Source: SIG701 sp045544955 (GTDB lineage Bacteria; Bacillota; Clostridia; Oscillospirales; CAG-272). Taken from it: DNA of 64,000 bases. The first letter of the stretch is position 1. Every line of letters starts with the position of its first letter. The DNA lies in NCBI GenBank assembly GCA_045544955.1, contig JAZPZY010000043.1, positions 1 through 64,000 on the forward strand, written 5' to 3'. Shown here one piece after another: positions 9,074 to 17,408 of the stretch. Made by a program: the position numbers and the translations under genes. The notes beneath the pieces are model-generated. The model did no database searches and was not told the DNA's origin. It saw only the letters and a list, made by a program, of their open reading frames with translations.

Positions 9074-9946
9074 ATGGCAACTTTCCGTTTCAGTGCATTT
9101 GCGGACGAGTATTCCCCCTCTTTCGACGAGCAGATCAAGGGACTTCTGGAGAATGACGTACATCTCATCGAGCCCCGCGGTCTGGACGGCGTAAATATTT
9201 CCGATCTCACTTCTGAAAAAGCCATGGAAGTTAAGGAGAAGCTGGATGCTGCCGGCATCGGGATTTCCGCCCTCGGTTCCCCCATCGGTAAGATCACGCT
9301 GGATGACGATTTTGAAGCACACAAGATGAAGCTTCGCCGTACCTGCGAGATCGCACGGATCCTGGGTGCAGAGCGTATCCGTATGTTCAGCTTCTTTATG
9401 CCCAAGGACTGCGAGGACGTGTCCGTGTATAAGGATACCGTTATTGCCCGCATGGGTGAAATGCTGGACATCGCGGACGAGTACGGCGTAAAACTCTGCC
9501 ATGAGAACGAGAAGGGCATCTACGGCGATACGCCGGAACGCTGCCTGGAACTGCTCCAGGCTTATCCCGGCCGTCTCGGCTGCGTGTTTGATCCCGCCAA
9601 CTTCATTCAGGTAGGTGCTACGCCCTGCCCGGATGCTTTTGATCTTCTGCGTGACCATATTACATATATGCATATCAAGGACTGCGTACCGGGCGGTACG
9701 GTAGTCGTTGCCGGTACCGGTATCGGATGCATCCCCGAGATGTTTGCTGTTTTGAACCGCATCCGCAATGACGAGATCATTGCTACCGTAGAGCCTCATC
9801 TGCGCGTCTTTGCCGGCCTTGCCGATCTGGAAGCCGGTGAAAAGACCAAGATGAAGGACAACGCGTTTGCTACCAGTGAAGAAGCGTTTGCCGCTGCCGT
9901 AAGCGGTGCACGTATGTGCATGCCCCGCACGGCTACCATCCGATAA
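9074..9946 (+). CDS. Sugar phosphate isomerase/epimerase-type TIM-barrel protein
   Basis: A 290-aa protein of the xylose isomerase-like/AP endonuclease 2 superfamily (PF01261). Features are the N-terminal FSAFADEYSPSFDEQI strand, metal-ligand-type residues in CHENEKGIYGD and VFDPANFIQVG, and MHIKD near the end. Members isomerise or epimerise free or phosphorylated sugars. As the first gene before rhaB and rhaA it probably supports deoxysugar catabolism, for example as an epimerase, but the substrate is not known. AAAGGAG lies 8 nt before the ATG. Confidence 0.8.
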   Translation: MATFRFSAFADEYSPSFDEQIKGLLENDVHLIEPRGLDGVNISDLTSEKAMEVKEKLDAAGIGISALGSPIGKITLDDDFEAHKMKLRRTCEIARILGAERIRMFSFFMPKDCEDVSVYKDTVIARMGEMLDIADEYGVKLCHENEKGIYGDTPERCLELLQAYPGRLGCVFDPANFIQVGATPCPDAFDLLRDHITYMHIKDCVPGGTVVVAGTGIGCIPEMFAVLNRIRNDEIIATVEPHLRVFAGLADLEAGEKTKMKDNAFATSEEAFAAAVSGARMCMPRTATIR

Positions 9947-9964
9947 ACGAAAACGAGGCTTTGT

Positions 9965-11446
9965 ATGGCGAATCGTAACGTGCTTGCCATTGATCTGGGT
10001 GCGTCCAGCGGACGCGGCATGATCGGCTCCTTTGACGGTAAGAAGATATCTCTTTCCGAGATTCACCGCTTTTCCAACGATCCCGTAAGTGTCCCCGGCG
10101 GATTCTTTTGGGATACGTTCCGTCTGCTTCACGAGATAAAAACCGCCATTCTGAACAGTGTGCAGAGCGGCGGTATCGAGACAATCGGTATCGACACCTG
10201 GGGCGTGGATTACGGCTATATCGACAAAACGGGGACGCTTCTGTCCACACCGTACCATTACCGGGATAGCCGGACGGAAACGGTGCCGGCAGAGGTGGAT
10301 AAGGTGATCCCGTGGGCGGAGCTGTACGGCGTTACCGGTATCCAACAGATGAACTTCAATACGCTCTATCAGATCGTCAGCGATCTGAGGGTGCGTCCCT
10401 GGCTCGTGGAAAATGCGGATAAACTGCTGTTTACTCCGGATCTTCTGGGCTATTTCCTCACGGGCGAAAAGCGCAGTGAGTATACCATTGCCTCCACCGG
10501 TGCGGTGCTGGATGCACAGAAGCGGGATTTTGCTTATCCGCTTCTCAAAAAACTGGGCATCCGTGAGGAGCTGTTCTGCCCCATCACCATGCCGGGCAGT
10601 ATCCTTGGAGAGCTTTCGTCAGCCGTCAATGCGGAGACGGGCAATACCGGGGCGAAGGTAGTGAATATCGCCTCCCACGATACGGCGTCCGCAGTGCTTT
10701 CCGTGCCGGCAGAAAACGAGGATTTCCTCTATATCAGCAGCGGTACCTGGTCTTTGATGGGTATCGAGAGCAAAACGCCGGTGATCTCCGAGTTGTCGCT
10801 CAAATACGGATTTACCAACGAGGGCGGTGCCTTCGGTACCATTCGCGTGCTGAAGAATATCATGGGCCTTTGGCTGGAGCAGGAATCCCGCCGCCAGTGG
10901 AAACGGGAAGGTATTCAGGTGTCCTTTGACGAATTGTCCGCTATGGCGAAGGCGGCAAAGCCTCTGCAGTCCATTATCAATCCGGATGATCCCATGTTCT
11001 CGCCTGCCGGCGATATGCCGGGACGTATCCGCACGTACTGTAAAAATACGAATCAGCACGTGCCGGAGAATATGGGCGAGATCGTCCGCTGTATCTTTGA
11101 GAGCCTGGCACTCCGCTACCGCTGGACTGCCGAAAAACTGGAATCTCTCACCGGCCGCCGGTATCCCGTGATCAACATCGTGGGCGGCGGTACGAAGGAA
11201 GAAATGCTGTGCCAGTTTGCGGCGGATGCCTCCGGGCGGCTGGTGTGTGCCGGTCCCGTGGAAGCCACGGCACTGGGCAACGTGGGCATGCAGATGATCG
11301 CCGCCGGCGAGATCGGCGGACTTGCCGATGCACGGCGTATTATCCGTTCTTCCTTTGAAATTAAGGAATATCAGCCGGATACGTCGTCCCGTTCTATGTG
11401 GGACGACGGCTATGCCCGTTTTCTGCACCTGATCGGTGAAAACTGA
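9965..11446 (+). CDS. rhaB: Rhamnulokinase RhaB
   Basis: A 493-aa FGGY-family kinase that phosphorylates L-rhamnulose to L-rhamnulose 1-phosphate. The N-terminal ATPase motif is AIDLGASSGRG, the sugar-binding region is IDTWGVDYGYID, and the C-terminal nucleotide region includes NIVGGGTKEEMLCQFAADA. The DIGASSGR-type start distinguishes rhamnulokinases from xylulokinases. It precedes rhaA by 28 nt. The aldolase gene rhaD is not in this window. Confidence 0.93.
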   Translation: MANRNVLAIDLGASSGRGMIGSFDGKKISLSEIHRFSNDPVSVPGGFFWDTFRLLHEIKTAILNSVQSGGIETIGIDTWGVDYGYIDKTGTLLSTPYHYRDSRTETVPAEVDKVIPWAELYGVTGIQQMNFNTLYQIVSDLRVRPWLVENADKLLFTPDLLGYFLTGEKRSEYTIASTGAVLDAQKRDFAYPLLKKLGIREELFCPITMPGSILGELSSAVNAETGNTGAKVVNIASHDTASAVLSVPAENEDFLYISSGTWSLMGIESKTPVISELSLKYGFTNEGGAFGTIRVLKNIMGLWLEQESRRQWKREGIQVSFDELSAMAKAAKPLQSIINPDDPMFSPAGDMPGRIRTYCKNTNQHVPENMGEIVRCIFESLALRYRWTAEKLESLTGRRYPVINIVGGGTKEEMLCQFAADASGRLVCAGPVEATALGNVGMQMIAAGEIGGLADARRIIRSSFEIKEYQPDTSSRSMWDDGYARFLHLIGEN

Positions 11447-11474
11447 TCCACATATGATTTGACGAGGTTATTCT

Positions 11475-12728
11475 ATGAGTACCGAAAAAATGTATCAGAT
11501 CGCCAAGGAGCTTTACGCCGAGATCGGCGTGGATACCGAGGCGGCTATGAAGCGTGTAACGCAGATCCCGATTTCCGTGCAGTGCTGGCAGGGCGATGAC
11601 GTGCGTGGATTTGAGGATTCCGCAGGTGCCCTCACCGGCGGCATTCAGACCACCGGTAACTATCCCGGCCGTGCCCGGAATATTGAAGAGCTGCGTGACG
11701 ATTTTGAATTTGCCGCAAAAATGATTCCCGGCAAAAAGAAGATCAGTCTGCATGCCATTTACCTTGACAACGGCGGCAAAGCCGTGCCGAGAGACGAGAT
11801 CACACCGGCACATTTCGCCTCCTGGGTGGACTGGGCGAAGGAGCGCCATTACGGTATCGACTTTAATCCCACCTGCTTCTCCCATCCCCTGTCCGCTGAC
11901 GGCTTTACCTTGAGCCACGTGGATGACGGCGTGCGGAATTTCTGGATCCGCCACTGCATCGCATCCAGAAAAATTGCCGTAGATATCGGTGAGAAGCTGG
12001 GTGAGACGGTCTGCACCAACTACTGGGTGCCGGACGGATTCAAGGATATTCCCGTAGGCCGCTTTGAGGCGAGAGAACGCCTTGCCGATTCTTACGATAA
12101 GATCTTTGCAGAGCCCATCAATGAGAAGTACAACCTGGATGCGGTGGAGAGCAAGGTGTTCGGCATCGGTGCGGAAAGCTGCACAATCGGCTCCCATGAG
12201 TTCTATATGGGCTGTGCCCTGAAGCATAATATCATGCTCACGCTGGATGCGGGACACTATCATCCCACGGAAATGATCTCCGATAAGATCTCCTCCGTTC
12301 TCCAGTATACGAAGGGCATCCTGCTCCACGTTTCCCGCCCGGTTCGCTGGGACAGTGACCACGTGGTCATTCTGGACGACGAGCTTCGTGCTATCGCCGC
12401 CGAGATCCTCCGCAACCGCTTTGAGGATCGGGTGTATATTGGCCTTGATTTCTTCGACGCCAGCATTAACCGGGTTGCCGCCTGGACGATCGGTGCACGG
12501 AATATGGCAAAGGCGCTTCTGTATGCGGCACTGGAGCCCACAGAAAAACTCAAGGAGATGGAGCGTCGGGGCGACTATACCTCCCGCCTTGCCTATCTGG
12601 AAGAGTTGAAAACCTATCCCTTCAGTGCGGTGTGGGATTACTACTGCGAGAACAGCGGTGTTCCCGTGCGGGACGGCTGGATCGCCGACGTGCAGGATTA
12701 CGAAAAGAACGTTCTTTCCAACAGATAA
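11475..12728 (+). CDS. rhaA: L-rhamnose isomerase RhaA
   Basis: A 417-aa isomerase converting L-rhamnose to L-rhamnulose. Family signatures include VQCWQGDDVRGFE near residue 37, the metal and substrate region NPTCFSHPLSADGFTLSH, and LDAGHYHPTEMISDK. Length is normal for the family. It follows rhaB in the same transcription unit, with GAGG upstream of the ATG. Confidence 0.96.
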   Translation: MSTEKMYQIAKELYAEIGVDTEAAMKRVTQIPISVQCWQGDDVRGFEDSAGALTGGIQTTGNYPGRARNIEELRDDFEFAAKMIPGKKKISLHAIYLDNGGKAVPRDEITPAHFASWVDWAKERHYGIDFNPTCFSHPLSADGFTLSHVDDGVRNFWIRHCIASRKIAVDIGEKLGETVCTNYWVPDGFKDIPVGRFEARERLADSYDKIFAEPINEKYNLDAVESKVFGIGAESCTIGSHEFYMGCALKHNIMLTLDAGHYHPTEMISDKISSVLQYTKGILLHVSRPVRWDSDHVVILDDELRAIAAEILRNRFEDRVYIGLDFFDASINRVAAWTIGARNMAKALLYAALEPTEKLKEMERRGDYTSRLAYLEELKTYPFSAVWDYYCENSGVPVRDGWIADVQDYEKNVLSNR

Positions 12729-12732
12729 GAAT

Positions 12733-14031
12733 ATGAAAAAGAGTATTTTGAAAGCGATGGCGGCGGCATTTGCCGCTGCCATCGTCTGCGGAAGTTTTTC
12801 CGGATGCGGTATTTTTCGCCCGTCGGACGGCGGGCAAAGCGGCGTGGGACGGGATACGGAGCCGTCCGTTCTTTCTTCGGAAAGCGGATCGACGCCGGCA
12901 GATTCAGCAGCATCTTCTGAAACCACAACGGCGGCATCTTCTTCCCCCGTGACTACTGCGGCACCGGTTACTACCCAGCCGCCGGTGACGGAAAAACGGG
13001 TCTCTATCCTCGCCGTGGGCGACAATCTTATCCACGAAGCCGTATTTACCGATGCGAAAAACCGGGCGGCGGACGGTGCCGCCTATGATTTCGTGCCTAT
13101 GTACGCTGACGTGGCGGAGACGATCGCCGGGGCGGATGTTGCCTTTATCAATCACGAATGTCCTATCGCCGGCAACGATAAGGGGATTTCCGGCTATCCT
13201 ACCTTTAATTCTCCCACGGAGGCCGGACAGGCTCTCTGTGACGTGGGCTTTGACGTGATCAATCTGGCCAACAACCACATCCTGGACAAGCGTGCGGACG
13301 GTGCACGGGCCACGGTGGAGTACGTGCAGTCTCTGCCGGTGACGGTGATCGGTGCGTACCGGGATGAGGCGGATCGGGAGGATCTCCGTATCACGGAGGT
13401 AAACGGCGTGCGGATCGCCTGGCTCTCCTATTTCGACGCGACGATTCTCGGCTACAGCCCCAATACGACGGGGGTGGAGATCGCTTTTATGGGCGATGAA
13501 GCGAAGATCAGGGAAGAGATTCAGAACGCCGGGAAGAATGCCGATTTCGTCATTGTTTCTGCCCATTGGGGCAGGGAACAGTATGCCGTAACGGATGAGC
13601 AGAAGCGAATGGCCGCCCTTATGTCCGAGGCCGGTGCAGACGTGATCCTCGGCCACCATTCCCACATTATCCAGCCGGTGGAGTGGCATGAGAACACGGA
13701 CGGCTCCCGTACGCTGATCGTGTATTCGCTGGGCAACTTCCTTTCCACCCAGTATTATTCCTACAATATGGTGGGCGGAATGTTCACCTTTGACGTTGTG
13801 ATGAAAAACGGCAAGTGCAGTATCGAAAATCCGATCCTCAATCCTACCGTAACGCAGTACAGCAAAAACCGGGACGGCCTGCAGATCTATCTGCTTGAGG
13901 ATTATACGGATGCACTCGCGGAAGCTCACGGCTGTACGGTGAAGCATTCTCCCGATTTCTCCCTCCAGTGGATTTACAAGCACGTAAGATCCATTATCTC
14001 CGAGGAATTTTTACCTGCTTATTTCGAGTGA
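12733..14031 (+). CDS. CapA-type metallophosphoesterase lipoprotein
   Basis: A 432-aa protein with a lipoprotein signal peptide (lipobox ending at Cys25 in FSGC), a Ser/Thr/Pro-rich linker to about residue 95, then a PGA_cap metallophosphatase domain. Metal-site motifs are AVGDNLIH, INHECPI, NLANNH, SAHWG and GHHSH. CapA homologues occur in poly-gamma-glutamate synthesis, but none of capB, capC or capE is near, so capsule synthesis is not shown and a cell-surface hydrolase role is equally likely. It begins 4 nt after rhaA without a strong SD. Confidence 0.82.
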   Translation: MKKSILKAMAAAFAAAIVCGSFSGCGIFRPSDGGQSGVGRDTEPSVLSSESGSTPADSAASSETTTAASSSPVTTAAPVTTQPPVTEKRVSILAVGDNLIHEAVFTDAKNRAADGAAYDFVPMYADVAETIAGADVAFINHECPIAGNDKGISGYPTFNSPTEAGQALCDVGFDVINLANNHILDKRADGARATVEYVQSLPVTVIGAYRDEADREDLRITEVNGVRIAWLSYFDATILGYSPNTTGVEIAFMGDEAKIREEIQNAGKNADFVIVSAHWGREQYAVTDEQKRMAALMSEAGADVILGHHSHIIQPVEWHENTDGSRTLIVYSLGNFLSTQYYSYNMVGGMFTFDVVMKNGKCSIENPILNPTVTQYSKNRDGLQIYLLEDYTDALAEAHGCTVKHSPDFSLQWIYKHVRSIISEEFLPAYFE

Positions 14032-14038
14032 TAACGTT

Positions 14039-14938
14039 ATGATTTTTTTGAAAATGAAACGAACCGTAAAAAGCCTTGCGATGCTGTTCCTTTTGGCTGC
14101 GGTGCTGCTGGCCTTTGCCTCCTGTAAAGAGGCAAAGCCTGTGATGCTGGATCTGACGGCGGATGCCGGCGGCGTGGGACGGGATCCCCACGCAGCACAG
14201 AACGATACTGCCGAGCCGCCTGCAGTAACTGCTGCTGCCGTTTCTACAGGAACTGAAACGCCGCCTGCCGCGACCACTGCAGTAACCACTGCCGCGACCA
14301 CGCTTCCGCCCCGGCCGGACGTGCCGGACGACGGCGTATTCACCATCTGCCTTGACGCCGGACACGGATTTGGCGATGGGGGGACGGATTCCGAATATCT
14401 GGGCGATCTTACGGAAAAGGATATAACCCTGGCCGTCGTGGAGCTTTTGAAGCCGAAACTGGAAGCACTCGGTTATAACGTGATCCTGACCCACGACGGA
14501 AAGACGTTCCCAAAATCCGCAGCGGATGACGGAAACAATCTTTTCCGTCCTCAAGAGCGAATTTCCTACGTGTACGGACTGGATATAGAATTTTTCCTCT
14601 CCATTCACTGCGACAGCTACGCAGCAGATTCTTCCGTGAAGGGAACCCGACTGTATTACAGTGCGGGAACCGATCATACGAGAGAATCGGGTAAGGTTGC
14701 TACTGCCATGATGAACGGCATTAACGGAGCGCTGCCCGATTCCAAAAAATCCATCATTCGGGAAATGACGTACGATTCGGCGTACTACGTGATCCGCACC
14801 TGCCACGTTCCGTCCGTGCTTATTGAGATCGGCTTTGTCTCCAATAAGACCGATGCGTCCAATATGCTCAGCGAGACCTGGCGGGATACGTTTGCACAGG
14901 GAATTGCCGACGGACTACATAAATATTTTGCACAATAG
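14039..14938 (+). CDS. N-acetylmuramoyl-L-alanine amidase lipoprotein (Amidase_3)
   Basis: A 299-aa protein with a lipoprotein signal (lipobox FASC, Cys29 from the first ATG), a Thr/Ala/Pro-rich linker, and an Amidase_3 domain from about residue 100. Zinc-site motifs are LDAGHGFGDGG, FLSIHCDSY and VLIEIGFVSN. The enzyme cleaves the muramic acid-peptide bond in peptidoglycan. It starts 7 nt after the CapA-like gene. An alternative ATG lies five codons later, and neither start has a clear SD. The linker resembles that of the upstream lipoprotein and both carry a GVGRD stretch after the lipobox. Confidence 0.87.
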   Translation: MIFLKMKRTVKSLAMLFLLAAVLLAFASCKEAKPVMLDLTADAGGVGRDPHAAQNDTAEPPAVTAAAVSTGTETPPAATTAVTTAATTLPPRPDVPDDGVFTICLDAGHGFGDGGTDSEYLGDLTEKDITLAVVELLKPKLEALGYNVILTHDGKTFPKSAADDGNNLFRPQERISYVYGLDIEFFLSIHCDSYAADSSVKGTRLYYSAGTDHTRESGKVATAMMNGINGALPDSKKSIIREMTYDSAYYVIRTCHVPSVLIEIGFVSNKTDASNMLSETWRDTFAQGIADGLHKYFAQ

Positions 14939-14984
14939 TCTATAATCTTTCGGAAAAGTGCCGCCGTTTTATGTAAAACAAATA

Positions 14985-15013
14985 TTGATTTTTTTCATGA
15001 TTTGTTTTATAAT
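14985..15013 (+). promoter_or_regulatory. Sigma-A-type promoter of the AEC transporter gene
   Basis: TTGATT (14985-14990) and a consensus TATAAT (15008-15013) are separated by 17 bp in an AT-rich stretch after the amidase stop. Confidence 0.75.
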
Positions 15014-15052
15014 AGTGTATACCAAATCTGCACTTATGAATGGACTGACCGA

Positions 15053-16021
15053 ATGAACGACTTTTTCTCCAATTTCCTTTACAGCCTGAACGTTATTTTG
15101 CCGATCCTTCTGCTTCTGCTGGTGGGTATGGGTTTAAAGAAAACCGGGCTTCTCACTGATTCTTTTACGGACGTGGCGGACAAGCTGGTGTTCCGGGTCG
15201 GTCTTTCCTCTATGCTGTTTCTGGACGTGGCTACCGCGTCGCTGGCAGAACTTCCGGATGCTTCTCTGATTCTGTTTGCCGTGGCTTCCGTAACGGCGTC
15301 GTTTGTTGCCGTGTCCTTTATCACCATGGCGATCACAAAGGATAACGGCAAACGGGGGGCTATGACGCAGGGTATCTGCCGGTCCAACTTCGTCATCCTG
15401 GGTGTTCCGCTCCTCAGCGGTATGTTCGGTGAGGAAGGGGCGGCTTCTGTGGCACTTCTCGTTCCCATCGTTATCCTCATGTTCAACAGCTATTCCGTGA
15501 TCGTTTTGTCCGTGTTTGCTCCACGTGAAAAGAAACTGACCGTGGGACAGACGCTTCTCCGTATCGGAAAAAGCATTGTCAAAAATCCGCTGATCATCGG
15601 CGTGGTGCTGGGTATTCCGTTTATGCTTGCCGATTGGGAACTGCCGCTCAGCGTAACGAAAACGGTGGGGTATCTTGGCGATCTTGCAACGCCGCTTGCT
15701 CTCATCAGTCTGGGAGCCACGTTCTCCATGAAAAGTTTCCGTGGACGGATTTGGTATGCCCTTGGTTCCGCTGCCGGAAAAACGGTGCTTCTGCCGCTTG
15801 TGATGTGTACGGCGGCGGCACTGGTTGGTATGCGTGGAGCACCGCTTGGAACGGTTCTCGTTATGTTCGGTGCACCTACCGCCGTATCCAGTTACATCAT
15901 GGCAAAGAACATGGGCAGCGACCATGAACTGGCCGGACAGATTCTGTTTTTAACGACCGCCATGTGCGTGTTCACCATTTTCCTTGGCATCTTTATTCTA
16001 AGATCGCTCGGACTTATCTAA
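15053..16021 (+). CDS. AEC-family (auxin efflux carrier type) permease
   Basis: A 322-aa membrane protein with about ten hydrophobic segments, beginning VILPILLLLLVGMGLKKTG. The halves are related, as expected for the bile/arsenite/riboflavin-type transporter fold. PF03547-type features include FVILGVPLLSGMFGEEG near residue 110 and the last helix pair with VMFGAPTAVSSYIMAK. Bacterial AEC carriers export or exchange organic acids such as malate; the substrate here is not predictable. The ATG at 15053 is preferred because an upstream in-frame start would lie inside the promoter. Confidence 0.85.
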   Translation: MNDFFSNFLYSLNVILPILLLLLVGMGLKKTGLLTDSFTDVADKLVFRVGLSSMLFLDVATASLAELPDASLILFAVASVTASFVAVSFITMAITKDNGKRGAMTQGICRSNFVILGVPLLSGMFGEEGAASVALLVPIVILMFNSYSVIVLSVFAPREKKLTVGQTLLRIGKSIVKNPLIIGVVLGIPFMLADWELPLSVTKTVGYLGDLATPLALISLGATFSMKSFRGRIWYALGSAAGKTVLLPLVMCTAAALVGMRGAPLGTVLVMFGAPTAVSSYIMAKNMGSDHELAGQILFLTTAMCVFTIFLGIFILRSLGLI

Positions 16022-16063
16022 GCGGTCGCATCTTACCGTCAATACGCTGAAAGGAGCAGAGAT

Positions 16064-16156
16064 ATGCTGAGTATGTACGCCGTTTCGTCTATGAAGAATA
16101 TGGGACTTACGGGCGAAGTGTATACTTTTGACGCGATCTCTGCTTTTATACCTTGA
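16064..16156 (+). CDS. Putative 30-aa small protein with its own terminator
   Basis: A short open frame starts at an ATG with a near-perfect SD (AAAGGAG at 16050-16056, 7 nt spacing) and ends 6 nt before a rho-independent terminator. The peptide starts MLSMYAVSSMKNMGL and ends DAISAFIP. It has no recognised family. The SD and terminator framing are unusual for a chance frame. It may be cotranscribed with the AEC gene, which ends 42 nt upstream. It could still be non-coding. Confidence 0.4.
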   Translation: MLSMYAVSSMKNMGLTGEVYTFDAISAFIP

Positions 16157-16162
16157 TTTTTT

Positions 16163-16201
16163 CGGGAGAATGCTATGCTGTCATTCTCCCGCTTTTCTTT
16201 T
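16163..16201 (+). terminator. Rho-independent terminator
   Basis: CGGGAGAATG (16163-16172) pairs perfectly with CATTCTCCCG (16182-16191) across a 9-nt loop and is followed by CTTTTCTTTT. It ends the AEC/small-ORF transcript. Confidence 0.8.
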
Positions 16202-16268
16202 GCAACACACGGATCGGGAGCGGTCCGCAATATATATTACATAAATACTATCATGTGAGGGATTTGTC

Positions 16269-17402
16269 ATGAAGGAATTATTGTACGGAGAACTTGCTGT
16301 AATCGGAATGCGTGGCTGTGAAGGCTTTGTGGAACAGGTGGATCGGTATCTTAGAGAGTGGCGCGGCCACGACGGAGAAACCTTTCTGATCAATGCAGAA
16401 TGTCCCCGCTTCGGCTCCGGTGAAGCAAAAGCACTGATTCACCAGTCCATGCGCGGCCGGGACGTGTATATCTTTACCGATTGCTTCAACTACGGCGTTA
16501 CCTATAAGATGCACGATTTCGAGGTCCCCATGAGTCCGGACGATCATTTTCAGGATCTGAAGCGTGTGATCGCCGCTATCGAAGGCAAAGCACGCCGGAT
16601 TTCTGTGATCATGCCTATGCTGTACGAGGGACGTCAGCATAAGAGAAGCTCCCGTGAGTCTCTGGACTGTGCCCTGGCACTGCAGGAACTGGTGAACATG
16701 GGTGTTACCAACATCATCACCTTTGATGCACACGATCCCCGCGTGCAGAACGCCATTCCGCTGCACGGCTTTGATAACGTGCATCCCACCTATCAGATGC
16801 TGAAAGCTCTGGTTCGTGCCTATCCCGACATCTCCCTCTCCCACGATCAGCTGACGATCATTTCTCCCGATGAGGGTGCTATGTCCCGCTGCATGTACTA
16901 TTCTTCCGTCTTGGGCGTGGATATTGGTATGTTCTACAAACGCCGCAACTACGCCGTCATCGTGAACGGCAAGAATCCTATCGTTGCCCACGAGTATCTG
17001 GGTAAGGATATCAAGGACAAAGACGTGATCGTCGTAGACGATATGATCTCCTCCGGTGAATCCATTCTGGATGTATCCGCCCAGCTGAAGGCAAAGGGGG
17101 CACGGAGAATCTTTTTGTTCGTCACCTTCGGCCTGTTCTGCAACGGCATGAAGATCTTCGACGAGGCCTACGAAAAGGGACTCATTGACAAGGTGTTCAC
17201 CACCAACCTGGTGTACCAGCCCATGGAACTCCGTGAGCGTGCCTGGTATCAGGAGGTCAATATGTGCAAGTACGTTTCCTATATCATCGATACGCTGAAT
17301 CACGACGAGTCTATCAGCACGCTTTTGGATCCCGTGCAGAGAATCCATACGCTGCTGGATATGCAGGCAAAGAGACTGGCTGAAAGCAAAGCTGAGGTTT
17401 AA
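16269..17402 (+). CDS. prs: Ribose-phosphate pyrophosphokinase family protein (long form)
   Basis: A 377-aa PRPP synthetase-like protein, longer than the usual ~315 aa. The N-terminal half carries the family block VIMPMLYEGRQHKRSSRESLD and TFDAHDPRVQNAIP. The C-terminal half carries the PRPP-binding loop VIVVDDMISSGES. The reaction would be ribose 5-phosphate plus ATP to PRPP plus AMP. Insertions and an unusual N-terminus (YGELAVIGMRG) mark it as the divergent long subgroup seen in some Clostridia and Bacteroidetes; whether it is the cell's only PRPP synthetase cannot be told. argS follows 6 nt later. Confidence 0.83.
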   Translation: MKELLYGELAVIGMRGCEGFVEQVDRYLREWRGHDGETFLINAECPRFGSGEAKALIHQSMRGRDVYIFTDCFNYGVTYKMHDFEVPMSPDDHFQDLKRVIAAIEGKARRISVIMPMLYEGRQHKRSSRESLDCALALQELVNMGVTNIITFDAHDPRVQNAIPLHGFDNVHPTYQMLKALVRAYPDISLSHDQLTIISPDEGAMSRCMYYSSVLGVDIGMFYKRRNYAVIVNGKNPIVAHEYLGKDIKDKDVIVVDDMISSGESILDVSAQLKAKGARRIFLFVTFGLFCNGMKIFDEAYEKGLIDKVFTTNLVYQPMELRERAWYQEVNMCKYVSYIIDTLNHDESISTLLDPVQRIHTLLDMQAKRLAESKAEV

Positions 17403-17408
17403 TATAGT

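Noticed and set aside
12955..13000. Short repetitive stretch in the CapA-like gene as a CRISPR or tandem repeat
   Set aside because: It is a Thr/Ala/Pro-rich protein linker coded by similar codons, with no regular repeat unit and no spacers.
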